A DNA stretch of 64,000 nucleotides from Ampullaceana balthica (Eukaryota; Mollusca; Gastropoda; Lymnaeidae): assembly GCA_944989445.1 (NCBI GenBank), contig CALYLW010000131.1, positions 70,368 to 134,367 on the forward strand, in the 5' to 3' direction. Of the stretch, positions 1 through 10,664 are shown one piece after another (the stretch's first letter is position 1; the number at the start of each line of letters is the position of its first letter). The notes beneath the pieces were generated by a model that did no database searches, was not told the DNA's origin, and was given only the letters and a program-made list of their open reading frames with translations. Made by a program: the position numbers and the translations under genes.

Positions 1-384
1 GATAATGGATATACATTCCAAGTTTGGTCATCAATAGATGTATAAATATATGTGACACAAAGACACAAACAATTACTGTATTTTATATATACCTATATTA
101 TTACGGAAAAAAAATATCAAAAATGACTAACAACGACACAGTTAACTTTTTTTAAAAAAGAGACTAAATGATGATCCTGCAAAAATTAATTTAATAATTA
201 ATAATAATCAACCCGTAAAAACGACTATAAATTCCTCATATATATGAGACATAACTAAACGTATTCATTTTTTTCAATATTTTCAGTGGACAGTGTCAGA
301 CCCCTTTGACGTCGAGGGCTGGATTGAAACTTCAGTGACCCGTGGAGGTCAACTTTAGCAGATGGCTACACATGCAATATAGAG
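1..384. other. AT-rich DNA, no gene seen
   Basis: No reading frame, splice-bounded exon or repeat family was recognised. The stretch lies downstream of the VWA exon on the minus strand and is probably intron of that gene. Confidence 0.4.
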
Positions 385-590
385 ATAAACAAAACATTCA
401 TTACATTAATTACGGTACATTCGATCAGTCTGAAATTTTGATACAAAGGATTGTTAATTGACACAAGTATAGGTGCAAAATTTCAGCTCGATTTGTTTAC
501 GGCACGTAACTTACTTTACCACACCATAAACCCACTAGCTGGACCATGACAAACAGAGTGAGAGACAAGACTGTGAAGTTAATATAAGGG
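385..590 (-). repeat. Fragment of a dispersed 0.5 kb repeat, Helitron-like 5' end
   Basis: Read on the minus strand it opens near 590 with a version of TCCCTTATATTAAC and carries the family's core around 440-520 ('aaatttcagctcgat', then the acggtacattcgatc block). The same order of blocks occurs in the triplicated units at 13164-14680, at 25716-25925 and at 47560-48005. The TC start preceded by A is typical of Helitron 5' ends, but no matching 3' hairpin was found here. Confidence 0.55.
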
Positions 591-658
591 ATTTAAAAAT
601 AGCATTTATCTAGGTATGTAAATATAAAACAAATTATTTAAAAAAATAATATAAATAC

Positions 659-873
659 ATTGAGAAGGTCTTCAGGAGATGGATATTCTTTCAGGTCAAA
701 ATATTTCTTTGGATCAAAGCTGAAAACAACTGCCCCGACAAGAACATATTCAGGTGTGATATCAAAGTTTGAAGCGATAGCTCTTGCTAACTCGATCATT
801 GCCCTGAAGTTGCTTTCTCCGATGCTACTGGAGGAATCCAAGACGTAAATGAGGTCAATGACTCCTGTACAAT
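659..873 (-). CDS. VWA-domain exon of a secreted protein (first part of the domain)
   Basis: A 215 bp internal exon bounded by a TTTCAG acceptor (AG at 875-874) and a GTATTT donor (658-657). It enters in phase 1 and encodes about 71 residues opening D-C-T-G-V-I-D-L-I-Y-V-L-D-S-S-S-S, which holds the DxSxS metal-ion (MIDAS) motif of von Willebrand factor A domains, followed by SIGESNF and the first helix. This is roughly the first third of a VWA domain of matrilin or collagen type; the remainder must lie in exons beyond the left edge. VWA domains bind ligands through a divalent cation, and secreted ones usually act in the extracellular matrix or in innate recognition. The upstream signal-peptide exon at 9605-9674 ends in phase 1 and joins in frame (codon G|AT). 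What follows the VWA domain cannot be told from this window. Confidence 0.82.
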
Positions 874-1413
874 CTGAAACCACAGTTTACAATAAAAAAA
901 ATTGAAATTTATTTAGGTTATAACATAAAGTCACACGTCAAAATTTCATTATTGCATTACAAAGTATTAATGTTAAGATTGTATATTTTGAAATATTTTA
1001 AAGAATTTGATACAATTACATATTTTTAATAAGTGTGAAAGTGCTCAGCGTGATAACCCTTTTATTTGTTATCAATGTATTATTATTATTATACTAGTTT
1101 GTGCTGCGGCACCGTGGCGCATGCGGCCCGCAAGTGTATATTGTGCGGCCCGTTGGGACGTACATACTACAAACTTATGTCTATGTTAATTTTCTTTTTT
1201 AAAGAATTTTCACTATATTTTAAAATTTTTATTCCAAGTGTTTTGATCGAATCTAAGGATATTCAATCGTCTTTTATGGCGTCAGAATTGATTAGTGGTC
1301 ATTAGCCATTAATTGTTAACATCCTTATTCGAAACTGCATTTTAGCCCAACGGAAGTGGTTTTTGTTTATGATTTACATATTAGAGATTTTGTAAAAATT
1401 GTAATTTAAAATC

Positions 1414-1998
1414 ATGAGTGCTTGCAAAAAAAGATTAATGACGATTTTCGTGTTTTAATGACAAAAGGAACGCTAAATATTGGTTCACGAGCGTTGGGAG
1501 GTAAGCAGTCTGCTTGCCTAGCCGTGTGAGTTTGAGTGTCTTGAAGGAGGGCAACTTAAAAAAGATAACACCAAACTAAACAATTTAATTTTGGGCAAAA
1601 TTTCACAAACGAAGAGAGAAAAGGGAATTTCCAGGAATCGGTTAATAATTTAAAGAAACAGCAAACTGTTTTCACAAAACAGTCTTCAATACACGATGCT
1701 GCAATCAAAACCAGTTTGGTGCCTTCTCATAAAATTGTAAAACGGTCCAAGTCTTTTTCTGACAGCAAGTTCAACAAGGAATGCTTGTCAGATGCAGCAA
1801 GCATTATGTGTCCAGAACAGGAAACAAAATTTGATAGCATTTCTTTATCAAAGAAAATGGTAGTCGAGCGTGTTGAAAAAATTAGTGACAATTTGCTGCA
1901 CCAACTTTGAGATGCAATAAAATTTTTTTGTGGTACTCTCTTGCATTGGATGAAAATAACGATGTCCAGGACACAGCACTATTGTTGGTATTTATACG
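1414..1998 (+). pseudogene. hAT transposase, N-terminal half (GTF2IRD2-like), decayed
   Basis: A degenerate reading frame starting near MSACKKR. The best preserved part, about 1650-1910, reads NLKKQQTVFTKQ, then SHKIVKRSKSFSDSKFNKEC, and ISLSKKMVVERVEKI. That block order is characteristic of hAT transposases found as GTF2IRD2 or ZBED-like proteins in animals. A stop ends it at 1908-1910, and the frame resumes as LALDENNDVQDTALLLVFIR just before the retrotransposon insertion. The N-terminal BED-type zinc finger is not recognisable. It cannot encode a working transposase. The family match is by motif pattern only. Confidence 0.75.
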
Positions 1999-2005
1999 GG
2001 ATTAA

Positions 2006-4535
2006 TTTTAATATAGAGTCTATTTATTGTAAAATAATTACACCAAACTCATCCCCACTTATTGTAGGCAGTATATATAGACCTCCGAATACAAACCTAG
2101 AATACAGGAACAGTCTTTGTAGTCAATTAACTTTAATAAAAGAGAAAAAGAAAAATGCAGTTATATGGATTATGGGGGACTTTAATCTTCCAGATATAAA
2201 TTGGAAAAATTATACAATTGATAACCATCAAACTAACAAAGAAATTAATGAACAATTTTTAGACACTATAAACAACATAAACCTAGAACAGATAGTAAAA
2301 ACAGCAACAAGGAAAAATAAAACACTAGATTTATTCCTAACAAATAGACCAGGACTAGTGTTAGACTATAAAATAATTCCAGGACTGTCCGACCATGATA
2401 TTGTTAGGGTCACCAATACAATAAAAACTAAAATTAATAAGATACCTAGAAGAATAATCTATCTTTGGAATAAATGTAATTCAATAAAACTACACCAATC
2501 AGCGGCTAACTTCCAACAAACTTTCCTAAGTAAATTTAACACAAATAGCCCAGTAGAAGAAATTTGGAAAGATATAAAAACAAATCTAAAAACTATAATG
2601 GATGAGAATGTTCCAACAAAACTAAGATCAAATAAAATTAACAAATGCTGGTTCAATTCTAGATTGAAAAAGCTATGCAAACAAAAAGAGAACTTATTTA
2701 AGAAATATAAAGCTACCTATTCATATAGGATACACAAAAAATACTTAAAGATTAAACACTTGACACAAAAACTTAGTCGAAACCTCCAAAATGAATATAT
2801 AAACAATGTAATTACCAAAGATAACAATAAAAACTTATGGTCCTTTATCAAATCTAAAAAAATGGAACCTTCAGGAATAGCCACACTAAAAGGCTCAAAT
2901 AATAAAACCTATAATGATAATGAAACTAAAGCTAATATCCTTAACACATATTTTGCATCATCTTTTTCTGCCTCAGGCGACAAGGAAGTTTTAATAAATT
3001 TAAATAAAATGGCGGAAATAGGTAACATAATTGTAGATGAGATAGGTATACATTCACTCCTAAAAAACTTAAAAATAAACAAAGCTACTGGCCCAGATGA
3101 TTTGCCTGCAAGGTTATTAAAAGAACTAAGCAATGAACTGTCCCCAATCCTTGTAGTTCTCTTTCAAGCCTCTCTAAACCAGGGTAAAGTGCCCCAGGAT
3201 TGGAAATTAGCTAACGTAACTCCACTCTTTAAGAAAGGGGATAAATCAGACCCTGGTAATTACAGGCCTGTATCACTTACTAGTATCACCTGTAAATTAC
3301 TAGAACACATAATATATAGTAGAATAGTTAACCACCTTGACAAATATAATGCCCTATGCCCACATCAACACGGCTTTAGAAAAAACAGATAATGTGAAAC
3401 ACAATTAATAGGTTTAATAGATGAACTATCAAAAGGCTTAGACAAAAATGATCAAATAGATACAATATTACTAGACTTCTCAAAAGCATTTGACAAAGTT
3501 CACCACCTTAGTTTACTTAAACAACTTAACTACTTTGGAATCTCAGGTTCCTTACATCACTGGATCCAAGACTTCCTTTTGGGCAGGGAGCAAACTGTAA
3601 TAATTAATGGATCTAAATCTGCACCAATAAAGGTTAACTCAGGAGTTCCACAAGGAACTGTGCTAGGTCCCTTACTCTTTTTAATTTATATAAATGATTT
3701 ACCCAACAACATCTCAACAGGTACAAAAGTTCGGTTATTTGCTGATGATTGTATAATCTATAGAACAATTAAATCAGAACAAGACAGCAAAATTTTACAA
3801 AAAGACTTAGATGAATTGATAAAATGGGAGACTAACTGGAGTATGTCTTTCCACCCAGAAAAGTGTCAACTGTTAAGAGTAACAAAGAAAAAGAAACAAA
3901 TAAATTTAAAATATTACATTCATGGAAAAGAACTGACCCAAACTAAAGATGCAAAATACTTAGGAGTCTTTATAAATGAGAAACTATCATGTAATCCCCA
4001 TGTCAATGAAGTTATTAAAAAATCAAACAAAACCTTAGGCTTTATAAAAAGAAACTTTAACAAATGTAATAGAGATTTAAAACTAAAATGCTACCTCACT
4101 TTGGTGAGACCTGTACTAGAATATGCATCTTCTGTATGGGACCCATCCACCAAAGAAAATATTGATAAACTAGAAAAAATTCAAAAAAGAGCTGCCAGAT
4201 TCATTACTGGAGAATATTCAAAACTGACAAGAATAACACCATTAGTTAAATCATTAAACCTTGAAACACTAGAGGATAGAAGAACCAAAAGCAAAGTAGT
4301 AATCATACATAAAGCAATTAATTCTAATTTAGAAATACAACACAAAGATAACTTAATACAACCCTCAGATAGACATAAGGATAAAAACACCTTCCTTATT
4401 CCGTATGCAAGAACAAACACATACACGTTTTCCTTCTTCCCGTCCGGAATTCGGGCGTGGAATGGGTTGCCTGAAGAATCCAGGAAAACCAACACTTTAT
4501 CAGCATTTAAATCTCTAATAAAAATGCAGGACTAA
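2006..4535 (+). pseudogene. Endonuclease/reverse transcriptase ORF2 with one in-frame stop
   Basis: One continuous frame encodes a partial endonuclease-exonuclease-phosphatase domain (VGSIYRPPN, WIMGDFNLPDINW, LDLFLTN, PGLSDHDIV) and a complete reverse transcriptase: KKGDKSDPGNYRPVSL, QHGFRKNR, LLDFSKAFDKVHH, GVPQGTVLGPLLFLIYINDL, and the catalytic FADD at about 3736-3750. A C-terminal region with LKCYLTLVRPVLEYASSVWD and KLEKIQKRAARFITG follows. The only interruption is a TAA codon at 3390-3392, after which the frame continues unchanged, so it is a single substitution. The lack of other lesions implies a fairly recent insertion. The clade (CR1, L2 or jockey-like) is not resolved by eye. Confidence 0.92.
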
Positions 4536-4542
4536 ACCCAAA

Positions 4543-4607
4543 CCATAGATAAGCGTAGGACGCAATAATCTTCTGTATAGAAGGAGTGTATGTAAACAGA
4601 TAAGATA
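4543..4607 (+). repeat. Retrotransposon 3' tail shared with a SINE family
   Basis: The segment containing ggacgcaataatcttctgta and ending in agataagata matches, on the opposite strand, the 3' part of the SINEs at 17059-17349 and 49104-49378, and also the isolated tails at 45709-45848. SINEs commonly borrow the 3' end of the LINE that mobilises them, so this is a plausible LINE/SINE partner pair. Confidence 0.8.
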
Positions 4608-5760
4608 GGATTAAGCACTCATTTTGAGCTTACTTAAGACTTAATTAGTGGTGAGCCACCCTAAGACACAACTAAAAACCAGGATTTAATTAATCCTGTT
4701 GAGAAATGTGATAAAAGAACTGGGTTAGTGTGGAACAAGATAGCAAGTGTAACAACCTATGGAGCGCGTGCTTTGACTCGAAAAAACGTAGGTCTGGTGA
4801 AGTTGATGAAAAATAAAATTAAAGAAGATCTTCTTGACCAAACATTAGTTCCTCTTCACTGTGTCATCCATCAGGAAAGTCTGTGTAAAGTTGTGATAAA
4901 TATCAAGCATGTTATTAACCAGGTTGTTAGTGCGATAAACCTCATCAGAGCCAGTGCACTTAACCCCAAGCAGTTCAAGGCAATGCTTGGAGATTTGGAA
5001 ACATAATATTATGATATTATCTACCACAACAGAGTCCGCTGGCAGAGCCTGGGCAAGATGTTGAGGCGAGTGTGGGATCTCAAGGAAGAAATAGTTATTT
5101 TCCTGGAGATCAAGGGTTTTGTGTGACTTTGTTACTACCCTTGTTAATGAGGAGTGAAAGTAAGACTTCAAATTTGCACATGAAATGTATTTGCATGATA
5201 AATCATTTCAGGCAAAGCTCTTTCAGCTCTATAGGTGAGCAGATGAAAATGGATTTGGCCATCTCCCTTTGCTGAAACAGAAAACCATTTCTGGTGAAAT
5301 GGCTGATAAGTACATGGCTCAGTTGGATGCTTTGGCTGTGGAATTTGAAAGGAGGTTCCAAGACTACAAGAACCTGGTAGCACCCTTCAATATCCTCAGT
5401 TCGCCATTTAGTGCAGAAGCTGATTCAGTCCCAGAGGATATGCAATTAGATCTGCTTGACCTACAAGCAGATTTTGACACGAAGGAGAAGTTCAAGTCAG
5501 TTTTTCTGCTAAATGTTTTATGGATGTTTGCCAGCAGCAGCATTTCCACACCTTAAAAACTTTGCTGCAAAACTGTTTTTCACTATTTTGGGTCCACATA
5601 GATTTGTGAGGAAGCTTTTCTTGTATGAAAAAAACCCAGAGTAAGAACAGATCGATGTTGACTGACTGCAAGTTGAATGAGGTCATGCGAATCACAACCA
5701 GTAAACTGGTTCCACAGATCCAGAACAGTATCCAAAATTGTGAAAAGTTACATACTTCTC
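4608..5760 (+). pseudogene. hAT transposase, C-terminal half (GTF2IRD2-like), decayed
   Basis: After the retrotransposon the frame resumes with LSTHFELT, then VEKCDKRTGLVWNKIASVTT, GARALTRKNVGLVKLMKNKI, PLHCVIHQESLCKVV and NLIRASALNPKQFKAML. Stops follow at about 5003. Pieces with RVRWQSLGKMLRRVWDLKEE and MADKYMAQLDALAVEFERRF are recognisable up to 5550 in shifting frames. This is the RNase H-like catalytic core of GTF2IRD2-type hAT transposases. The C-terminal dimerisation motif is not clear before the right terminal repeat at 6107. Nonfunctional. Confidence 0.8.
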
Positions 5761-6111
5761 ATTTATTATAAATGTACCTAATGATCAGCATGTAGGTACA
5801 TGTATATTACATGTCTTTTTCTTCATAGTCATTATGACAAGTAACAATAAACCTTTGTTGAAATAATTATGATTAGTAAAATCATATTATCAAATTAGAA
5901 ACTGTTAAAGTTCTTATTTTAAAATAAAATGTACATGTGTAATAAAGTGTGAATATGAAATAAAAAGCCAAGTACATGCTTATAATCATTAATTTATATT
6001 TGTATACGTTGTAAATTGTAACTGAAGTAGAAAAACATATATGCGGCCCGCCAATTACAATAAAGTTTTGAATGCGACCCTCCGTAGACAAAGTTTGCCC
6101 ACTCCTGTGTT

Positions 6112-6380
6112 AAGCGAATTCAAAGACATCCATGAGTAAATAGGCTTTCTTACAAACCTAACTGAGCTCAACAATTTTACCATCCGAGGGGCAGCAGCCA
6201 AGTTAATGGAAGAATATCCAAGTGAGTTCAAAGACTGCTTACATTCAGAATTAGTCCAATTTTCAAAATTCTTTAAAAAAGTGATTGTCCAGGAACAGGC
6301 TCTGGGTAAGGAAAAGGAAGTAGCCCAATACGAAACTCAAAACACGTGCACAAAGCTAAAATTTTTGCTGCTTTTGAATT
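6112..6380 (+). pseudogene. Fragment of a ZMYM1-like (hAT-related) transposase
   Basis: A short degenerate frame reads RGAAAKLMEEYPSEFKD then CLHSELVQFSKFF, resembling the central part of ZMYM1-like or TTF-type hAT transposases, where a segment of the AKxLxxxYPxDL...EL.HF form precedes the C-terminal dimerisation region. It ends in low-complexity AT-rich sequence. A C-terminal piece of the same protein type lies on the opposite strand at 6670-7045. Confidence 0.5.
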
Positions 6381-6669
6381 ACGTAAATTTCACACAGTCC
6401 TTTACAAATGTACACATCGCACTTCGCATCTATCTTTCCAAAAAATGCATAAGACGGAAACAATACTAATTTGCAGTTTATTATATACTAAATAATACCA
6501 AATAAATTGGTGGATAAAACGGGATATTGTAGCGTTAATAAAGAATGCAGCAAGACTTGAAGTATCATATATTATAAATAAAAACAATAGTGTCAATGTG
6601 TCATAATAATTATTTCATACATAACGATAGAAATTCACAAATAAAGTAACACTCCACCGATCCACTTTT

Positions 6670-7045
6670 ATGTCCTATATCAACGTTTCAAAGCTTAACT
6701 TTTCTTGCTTTAATGTTTGCAAAATTAGTGATTATTTCATCGAAGTTTATTTGACTGGTAAGTTCATTTTCGATGGAAAGAGGATCTAGAGGTTATGTGA
6801 GTTTTTGACCTGAAGTCAATCTCGAGTAATTTTGCATAATTTTTAGTTTGCTGAAAATCCTTTCATAAGTGACTACTGTGGTTGGCATTGTAAGAAATGT
6901 TTTCAGAGCTAGTTCGATATTTGGGTATGAACGATTCTTACAATTCCCATGTAGCAAGAACATTTAGACGATCTAAATAAAACATGACATCGGGTTTTTT
7001 GTTTTGCAATAGTTCAATCATTTGATGTTTAAAGCATTTTATTTC
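6670..7045 (-). pseudogene. ZMYM1-like hAT transposase, C-terminal dimerisation part
   Basis: The minus strand reads YPNIELALKTFLTMPTTVV, YERIFSKLKIMQNYSR, LDPLSIENELTSQINFDEI, then ANIKARKVKL. This is the conserved C-terminal sequence of ZMYM1-like hAT-family proteins (a TxASxERxFSKLKLIKNxLRS type block followed by LSIExELAxxLDFxxLIxxFAxxKARKV). One stop interrupts it, and the upstream catalytic region is lost into low-complexity sequence. A dead transposon fragment. Confidence 0.72.
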
Positions 7046-7129
7046 AATTATATTTTTTTCTTTATTTATTTCAGTTTTCGAGTTTGGGAAACGGATGCAA
7101 TGGACGCAGATTAATCAAAGACAATGTTG

Positions 7130-7293
7130 ATATTGGGGGGGGGGTGAGCCATAGTGGCTAGAAGGCTTGACAGGAAAGATGTTTCATATGAAAGGAGCCA
7201 ACTTGCTTTGACATACCAACACAAGCCCGTGAGAGGAGGCACCTTCCCTCCCATCCCCCACTTTACTCTATCAACAGTGTGATGGGGGATAGT
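7130..7293 (+). repeat. Left arm of a ~165 bp imperfect inverted repeat
   Basis: This arm (core gtttcatatgaaaggagcca, 7180-7200) is the reverse complement of 7864-8033. The two share the cttgacaggaaa, ccaacttgctttgacatacc, tgagaggag and ccttccctccc blocks in mirrored order. The arms are separated by about 570 bp, and the right arm lies inside the pogo-like MITE at 7472-8153. Confidence 0.8.
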
Positions 7294-7471
7294 AAGATTT
7301 TTCTTTTCAAAAGAAAGACTGTAAAATCAAATTGTCATTTGTATGATATGAAGCCCTGGCAAGGGACGTGTAGAGTGGCAAGGATTGACACAGGCCTTAT
7401 GTTCCACACGGAACTCAAAGGACAAATGATGAATTATTCATTTTTTTGTTATCGAGGATAAAAGTGAAATA

Positions 7472-8153
7472 CAGTCGGACCTCGCTAAGTCGAACTTCCC
7501 TAAGAGCTAAGTCGAACTTCCCTAAGTTCAAAACCTCCCTATATCGAATTAATTGTTAGTTCCTGGCCATATTCCATAAGACTAACGTATTTTAGATCTC
7601 CTTAACTGCAAGATTTGTTGGCTTTCAACCTCTATTAGTCGAATTTTCGAAGGCGTTTCGGTTATTTTTCTGGGTGTGACATTTTAGAACACGTGTTCCG
7701 TAGAGCCACGTAAATGGACGCAAAATATTTACTTAGTACATTCCACGAAGGCTTAAGTAACCCTTGCAATTACCAAAAATTAAAAGGACAAGAAAAAGGA
7801 ATGGTAACTAATTCGCGTCCCTTGCTGCATGCTGTGACTCCCTTTAAAAAGAAACATTTTACTTCCCCCATCCCACTGTGGAGGGAGTAAAGTGGGGGAG
7901 GGGAGGGAAGGTGTCTCCTCTCACTGACTTATATCGGTATGTCAAAGCAAGTTGGCTCCTTTCATATGAAACATCAGACACCGCCTCTATTTCCTGTCAA
8001 GCCTACTAGTTGATATGGCTGTTCCCCCCACCTCTCCATACCTACATTGTCCTTGATAAATCGGCGCCTATTACGCTATGTTCCCTAACTCAAACATTCC
8101 GTAAAGTCGATTTTTTGGGGTCCTTTTGTGTTCTACTTAGAGAGTTCCGACTG
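7472..8153. mobile_element. pogo/Tigger-like MITE with TA target duplication
   Basis: The ends are complementary: CAGTCGGACCTCGCTAAGT at the left, and at the right the complement of CAGTCGGAACTCTCTAAGT. Each end is flanked by TA (7470-7471 and 8154-8155), as expected for a Tc1/mariner/pogo element. No transposase reading frame is present, so it is non-autonomous. It contains the right arm of the inverted repeat at 7864-8033. Confidence 0.78.
7864..8033 (-). repeat. Right arm of the ~165 bp imperfect inverted repeat
   Basis: Reverse complement of 7130-7293 with scattered mismatches. See the left arm for the shared blocks. Confidence 0.8.
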
Positions 8154-8155
8154 TA

Positions 8156-9604
8156 TTTTTTGAAATACACTTTTTATTATAAAAAGAGATTAATTTGTGC
8201 CTTTTTGAGCAGGTGCCCTTGGCAACTGTCCCGATGCCAACCCGTTGTTACGTCACTGTATCTTTAAATGATGAAATCCAACTGGTGCTTAGAGCGATCC
8301 TTTTCAAAGTTGAAAAGAATATAAAATTAGTAAAAATTTGCATGGGACAACAAAGACTGAATATGCTCTGTATAATTAGCATTGAAAAGGAACTTGCCTA
8401 CTTAGCTTTAATGACTTGATTGAAAACTTCCCCATGAGAAAAATTCGCAAACGAAAGTTTTATTTTGAAATAATAATAATAATAATAAAATATATTTTTC
8501 TATAAATTTTTGATTTAAAAAAATAGATAAAACTATTTGTTACCCATGAAAAACAAACGGTAAAAAAAATATTTCAACATATGGAATAACGCGTAATATT
8601 AGTTTTTTTTGAAAGCGGGCTCGTTCGTAATCCCAAAAACAATGTAAGTCGAGATGGGACCGTCGTAATTGGAGGACTACCTGTAAATAAAAATGCATAT
8701 CTTTGCTTTGATGCCTTTAATAAATATAAATAAAACCAAATGCTTACTGAAAGACATTGAATTCTTAAGTTTCCTCTAGAAAAACATCAACAAAGAAAAC
8801 CCATCTTTTGATTTTTTAATTTATTTATTTGGAGGTGGGAGGGTGGAGGAGGTGGAGGGAGTCGTTAGGTGTGATTCGTCAATTTTGTCGGTGTGTTCAA
8901 GCCCAAAATGGCTTTATAACATTTAAAACATAAGACACTGACTCTTTCATTTGCAGCCTTTTTAAAAATCGCTCTTCTTTGATTGTTTCTTTTCTTTTTT
9001 CTCTTAATTTCTTTTAATGTTGTTTGTGTTTTTCAACTGTTTTATTATTGCAAGTTAACTGATAATTTTTAATACAAGGTTTTCGCGTTTAACGTATTTC
9101 ATTGTATTTCTTAGTCTAGATGAAAAAAACGTGTCTTCTTTTTTTTCTGACATAAAAGTGTACACAGTAAAATTTTAGGCTTGGGTGTCAACCACTGGTA
9201 GTCAGCGTATTATTCTACAGATTATTCATATATATTTTTTATATTTCTTTAAATTGAGTTTCTTGTAGACTTGATCTGTTTTGGTAGTGGCTTTGCTAGA
9301 ATCTATGCTTTTAATTGGTTTAATTGTGATACATGCTAACAAATATTACTCTAGTTAGTTTTGATGTGGTACTTTACAAAAATTATTTCGTTATCAGTAA
9401 AATTAAAATTAGCTATGTACGTATATATGTTCTAGTCAGTAACCGCTCTTTACAGATATACAGACGTTGAATTTAGTTTTAGTTTTGTTAGAAAGGAGAA
9501 ATTATTGTTAAATATATTGCACGCTTCTGCATTCTATTTAAAATGAATTAAGTAGGCTATTTGCCTTTTCATTGAATGATTAACTAGTTTAAAATTGTAC
9601 GAAC
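8156..9604. other. Intronic DNA of the VWA gene, no exon seen
   Basis: AT-rich sequence between the MITE and the signal-peptide exon. The stretch 8570-8683 ends in ctacctg followed by TA and contains taagtcgagatgggaccgtc, which resembles one end of another pogo/Tigger-like element, but its partner end was not found. A purine-rich patch lies at 8830-8865. No exon was recognised. Confidence 0.45.
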
Positions 9605-9674
9605 CTGGACCAAACTCAGCACCAACAATACAAAGGCCAGCAGCAAACACAACTATATGAAACAGCGTAGCCAT
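9605..9674 (-). CDS. Signal-peptide exon, probable first coding exon of the VWA gene
   Basis: ATG at 9674-9672 opens a 23-codon peptide, MATLFHIVVFAAGLCIVGAE followed by FGP. It has a short polar start, a hydrophobic core and a small-residue cleavage region near VGA, and so is a classical secretion signal. The exon stops at a CAG|GTTCGT donor (GT at 9604-9603) in phase 1. The VWA exon at 659-873 starts in phase 1 on the same strand, and joining them completes an Asp codon directly before the VWA domain, as in matrilin-like secreted proteins. The intron would be 8731 bp, filled with transposons. The pairing rests on phase, strand, order and protein logic; a transcript would settle it. Confidence 0.72.
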
Positions 9675-9995
9675 AGTGGATGTTTCACTCTATATAATGC
9701 CCAATCCATCTCAACGCTGTGTTATATACACAACAGTAAATTATTTAATTATTTGCCAATGTCGCCAATCTGTTACACACTCGTTAAAGTTTTACTGAAT
9801 ACCGTTTATTTTACATTGTAAACAGCTTCTAACTAATTAATGTTATTATATTATTTATGTCTTAAGAACAAAAATTGGTGCGATTGGATTTGCAACGAGC
9901 CAGTTTGCAGCTAGAACCTTGCTGACGACTTAACTGTGACTTGACCAAACCCAACTTACAACGAAAACAATCAATATACATAATTCCCGTCGTCT

Positions 9996-10183
9996 GTATG
10001 TATGTATGTATGTATGTATGTATGTATGTATGTATGTATGTATGTATGTATGTATGTATGTATGTATGTATGTATGTATGTATGTATGTATGTATGTATG
10101 TATGTATGTATGTATGTATGTATGTATGTATGTATGTATGTATGTATGTATGTATGTATGTATGTATGTATGTATGTATGTAT
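9996..10183 (+). repeat. (GTAT)n microsatellite, ~47 units
   Basis: An uninterrupted tetranucleotide array of about 188 bp. All long open frames over it are artefacts of the repeat. Confidence 0.98.
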
Positions 10184-10270
10184 TTGTGGATGTAACGGAT
10201 ATGACGTCATAAAATATTTTTAGGTTATGTTACGTGGCGCTGAGATCGATTTTGTATAAACATATTAAAA

Positions 10271-10373
10271 TGACGCCATTGTTTTATGCTTATATTATAA
10301 TTTTTGAAAAGGGAACGTAGTAAAAATAGGATTTAAGGATTTATAATTGTTATTAAATATTTTGTGTACATCT
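10271..10373 (+). repeat. ~100 bp repeat unit, copy 1
   Basis: Shares with 10465-10567 the order: gccattgttttatgcttata, a gaaaaggga/aacg block, aataggattt, and aaatattttgtg. Related units occur at 22926-23020 and, partly, at 23105-23150 next to a Helitron-type 3' end. Confidence 0.7.
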
Positions 10374-10464
10374 CAGCAAGCTTAATAGTACGTACTTAAC
10401 ACGGATAAGTTACTTATGTTAATTGTGTATATTGATTCCCATTGTATGGATTTTATAAAAATAG

Positions 10465-10567
10465 TATATGCCCTCATTGTTATATGCTTATATTTTAATT
10501 TCTGAAAAGGAACGATGTACAAATAGGATTTGGGGACTTATAATTATTATAAAATATTGTGTGTGCA
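10465..10567 (+). repeat. ~100 bp repeat unit, copy 2
   Basis: Second copy of the unit at 10271-10373, in the same orientation about 194 bp downstream. Confidence 0.7.
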
Positions 10568-10664
10568 TTTTTCCATACATACATACAGACAATCCGTCAA
10601 TAAATAATTAGCTTCATATGATACGCCGCGGGTCAGCTCAAATCCTATTTGTACATTAGTCCCT

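Larger units (their letters stand above)
2006..4607 (+). mobile_element. 5'-truncated non-LTR retrotransposon (CR1/L2/jockey group)
   Basis: The element is flanked by a perfect 7 bp target duplication, GGATTAA, at 1999-2005 and 4608-4614. The host hAT frame reads through cleanly if the element and one duplication copy are removed (VFIRG joined to LSTHFELT). It begins inside the endonuclease domain, so it is 5'-truncated, as is usual for target-primed reverse transcription. The 3' end carries a short structured tail and a degenerate GATAA repeat (4595-4607). The tail is shared with SINEs at 17059-17349 and 49104-49378. Confidence 0.9.
1093..6107 (+). mobile_element. hAT element (GTF2IRD2-like), split by a non-LTR retrotransposon
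   Basis: The right end at about 6088-6107 has the sequence cacaggagtgggcaaactt when read inward on the minus strand, a typical hAT terminal repeat of the CAGGGGTGGGCAAAC type. The left end near 1093-1150 is degenerate but shares the gcatgcggcccgc subterminal motif, which recurs in inverse orientation near 6043. Between them lie transposase remnants at 1414-1978 and 4608-5760. Without the inserted retrotransposon (2006-4607) the element would be about 2.4 kb. The left boundary is approximate, and no 8 bp target duplication could be confirmed. Confidence 0.7.

Noticed and set aside
9690..9700. TATA-like motif (ttatata on the minus strand) as promoter of the VWA gene
   Set aside because: It lies only about 20 bases before the start codon, so a TATA-directed start would fall at or past the ATG.
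9941..10223. Long open frames in three frames of MYVC/HTYI repeats
   Set aside because: They are translations of the (GTAT)n array and carry no coding signal. The same holds for the frames over 27052-27651.
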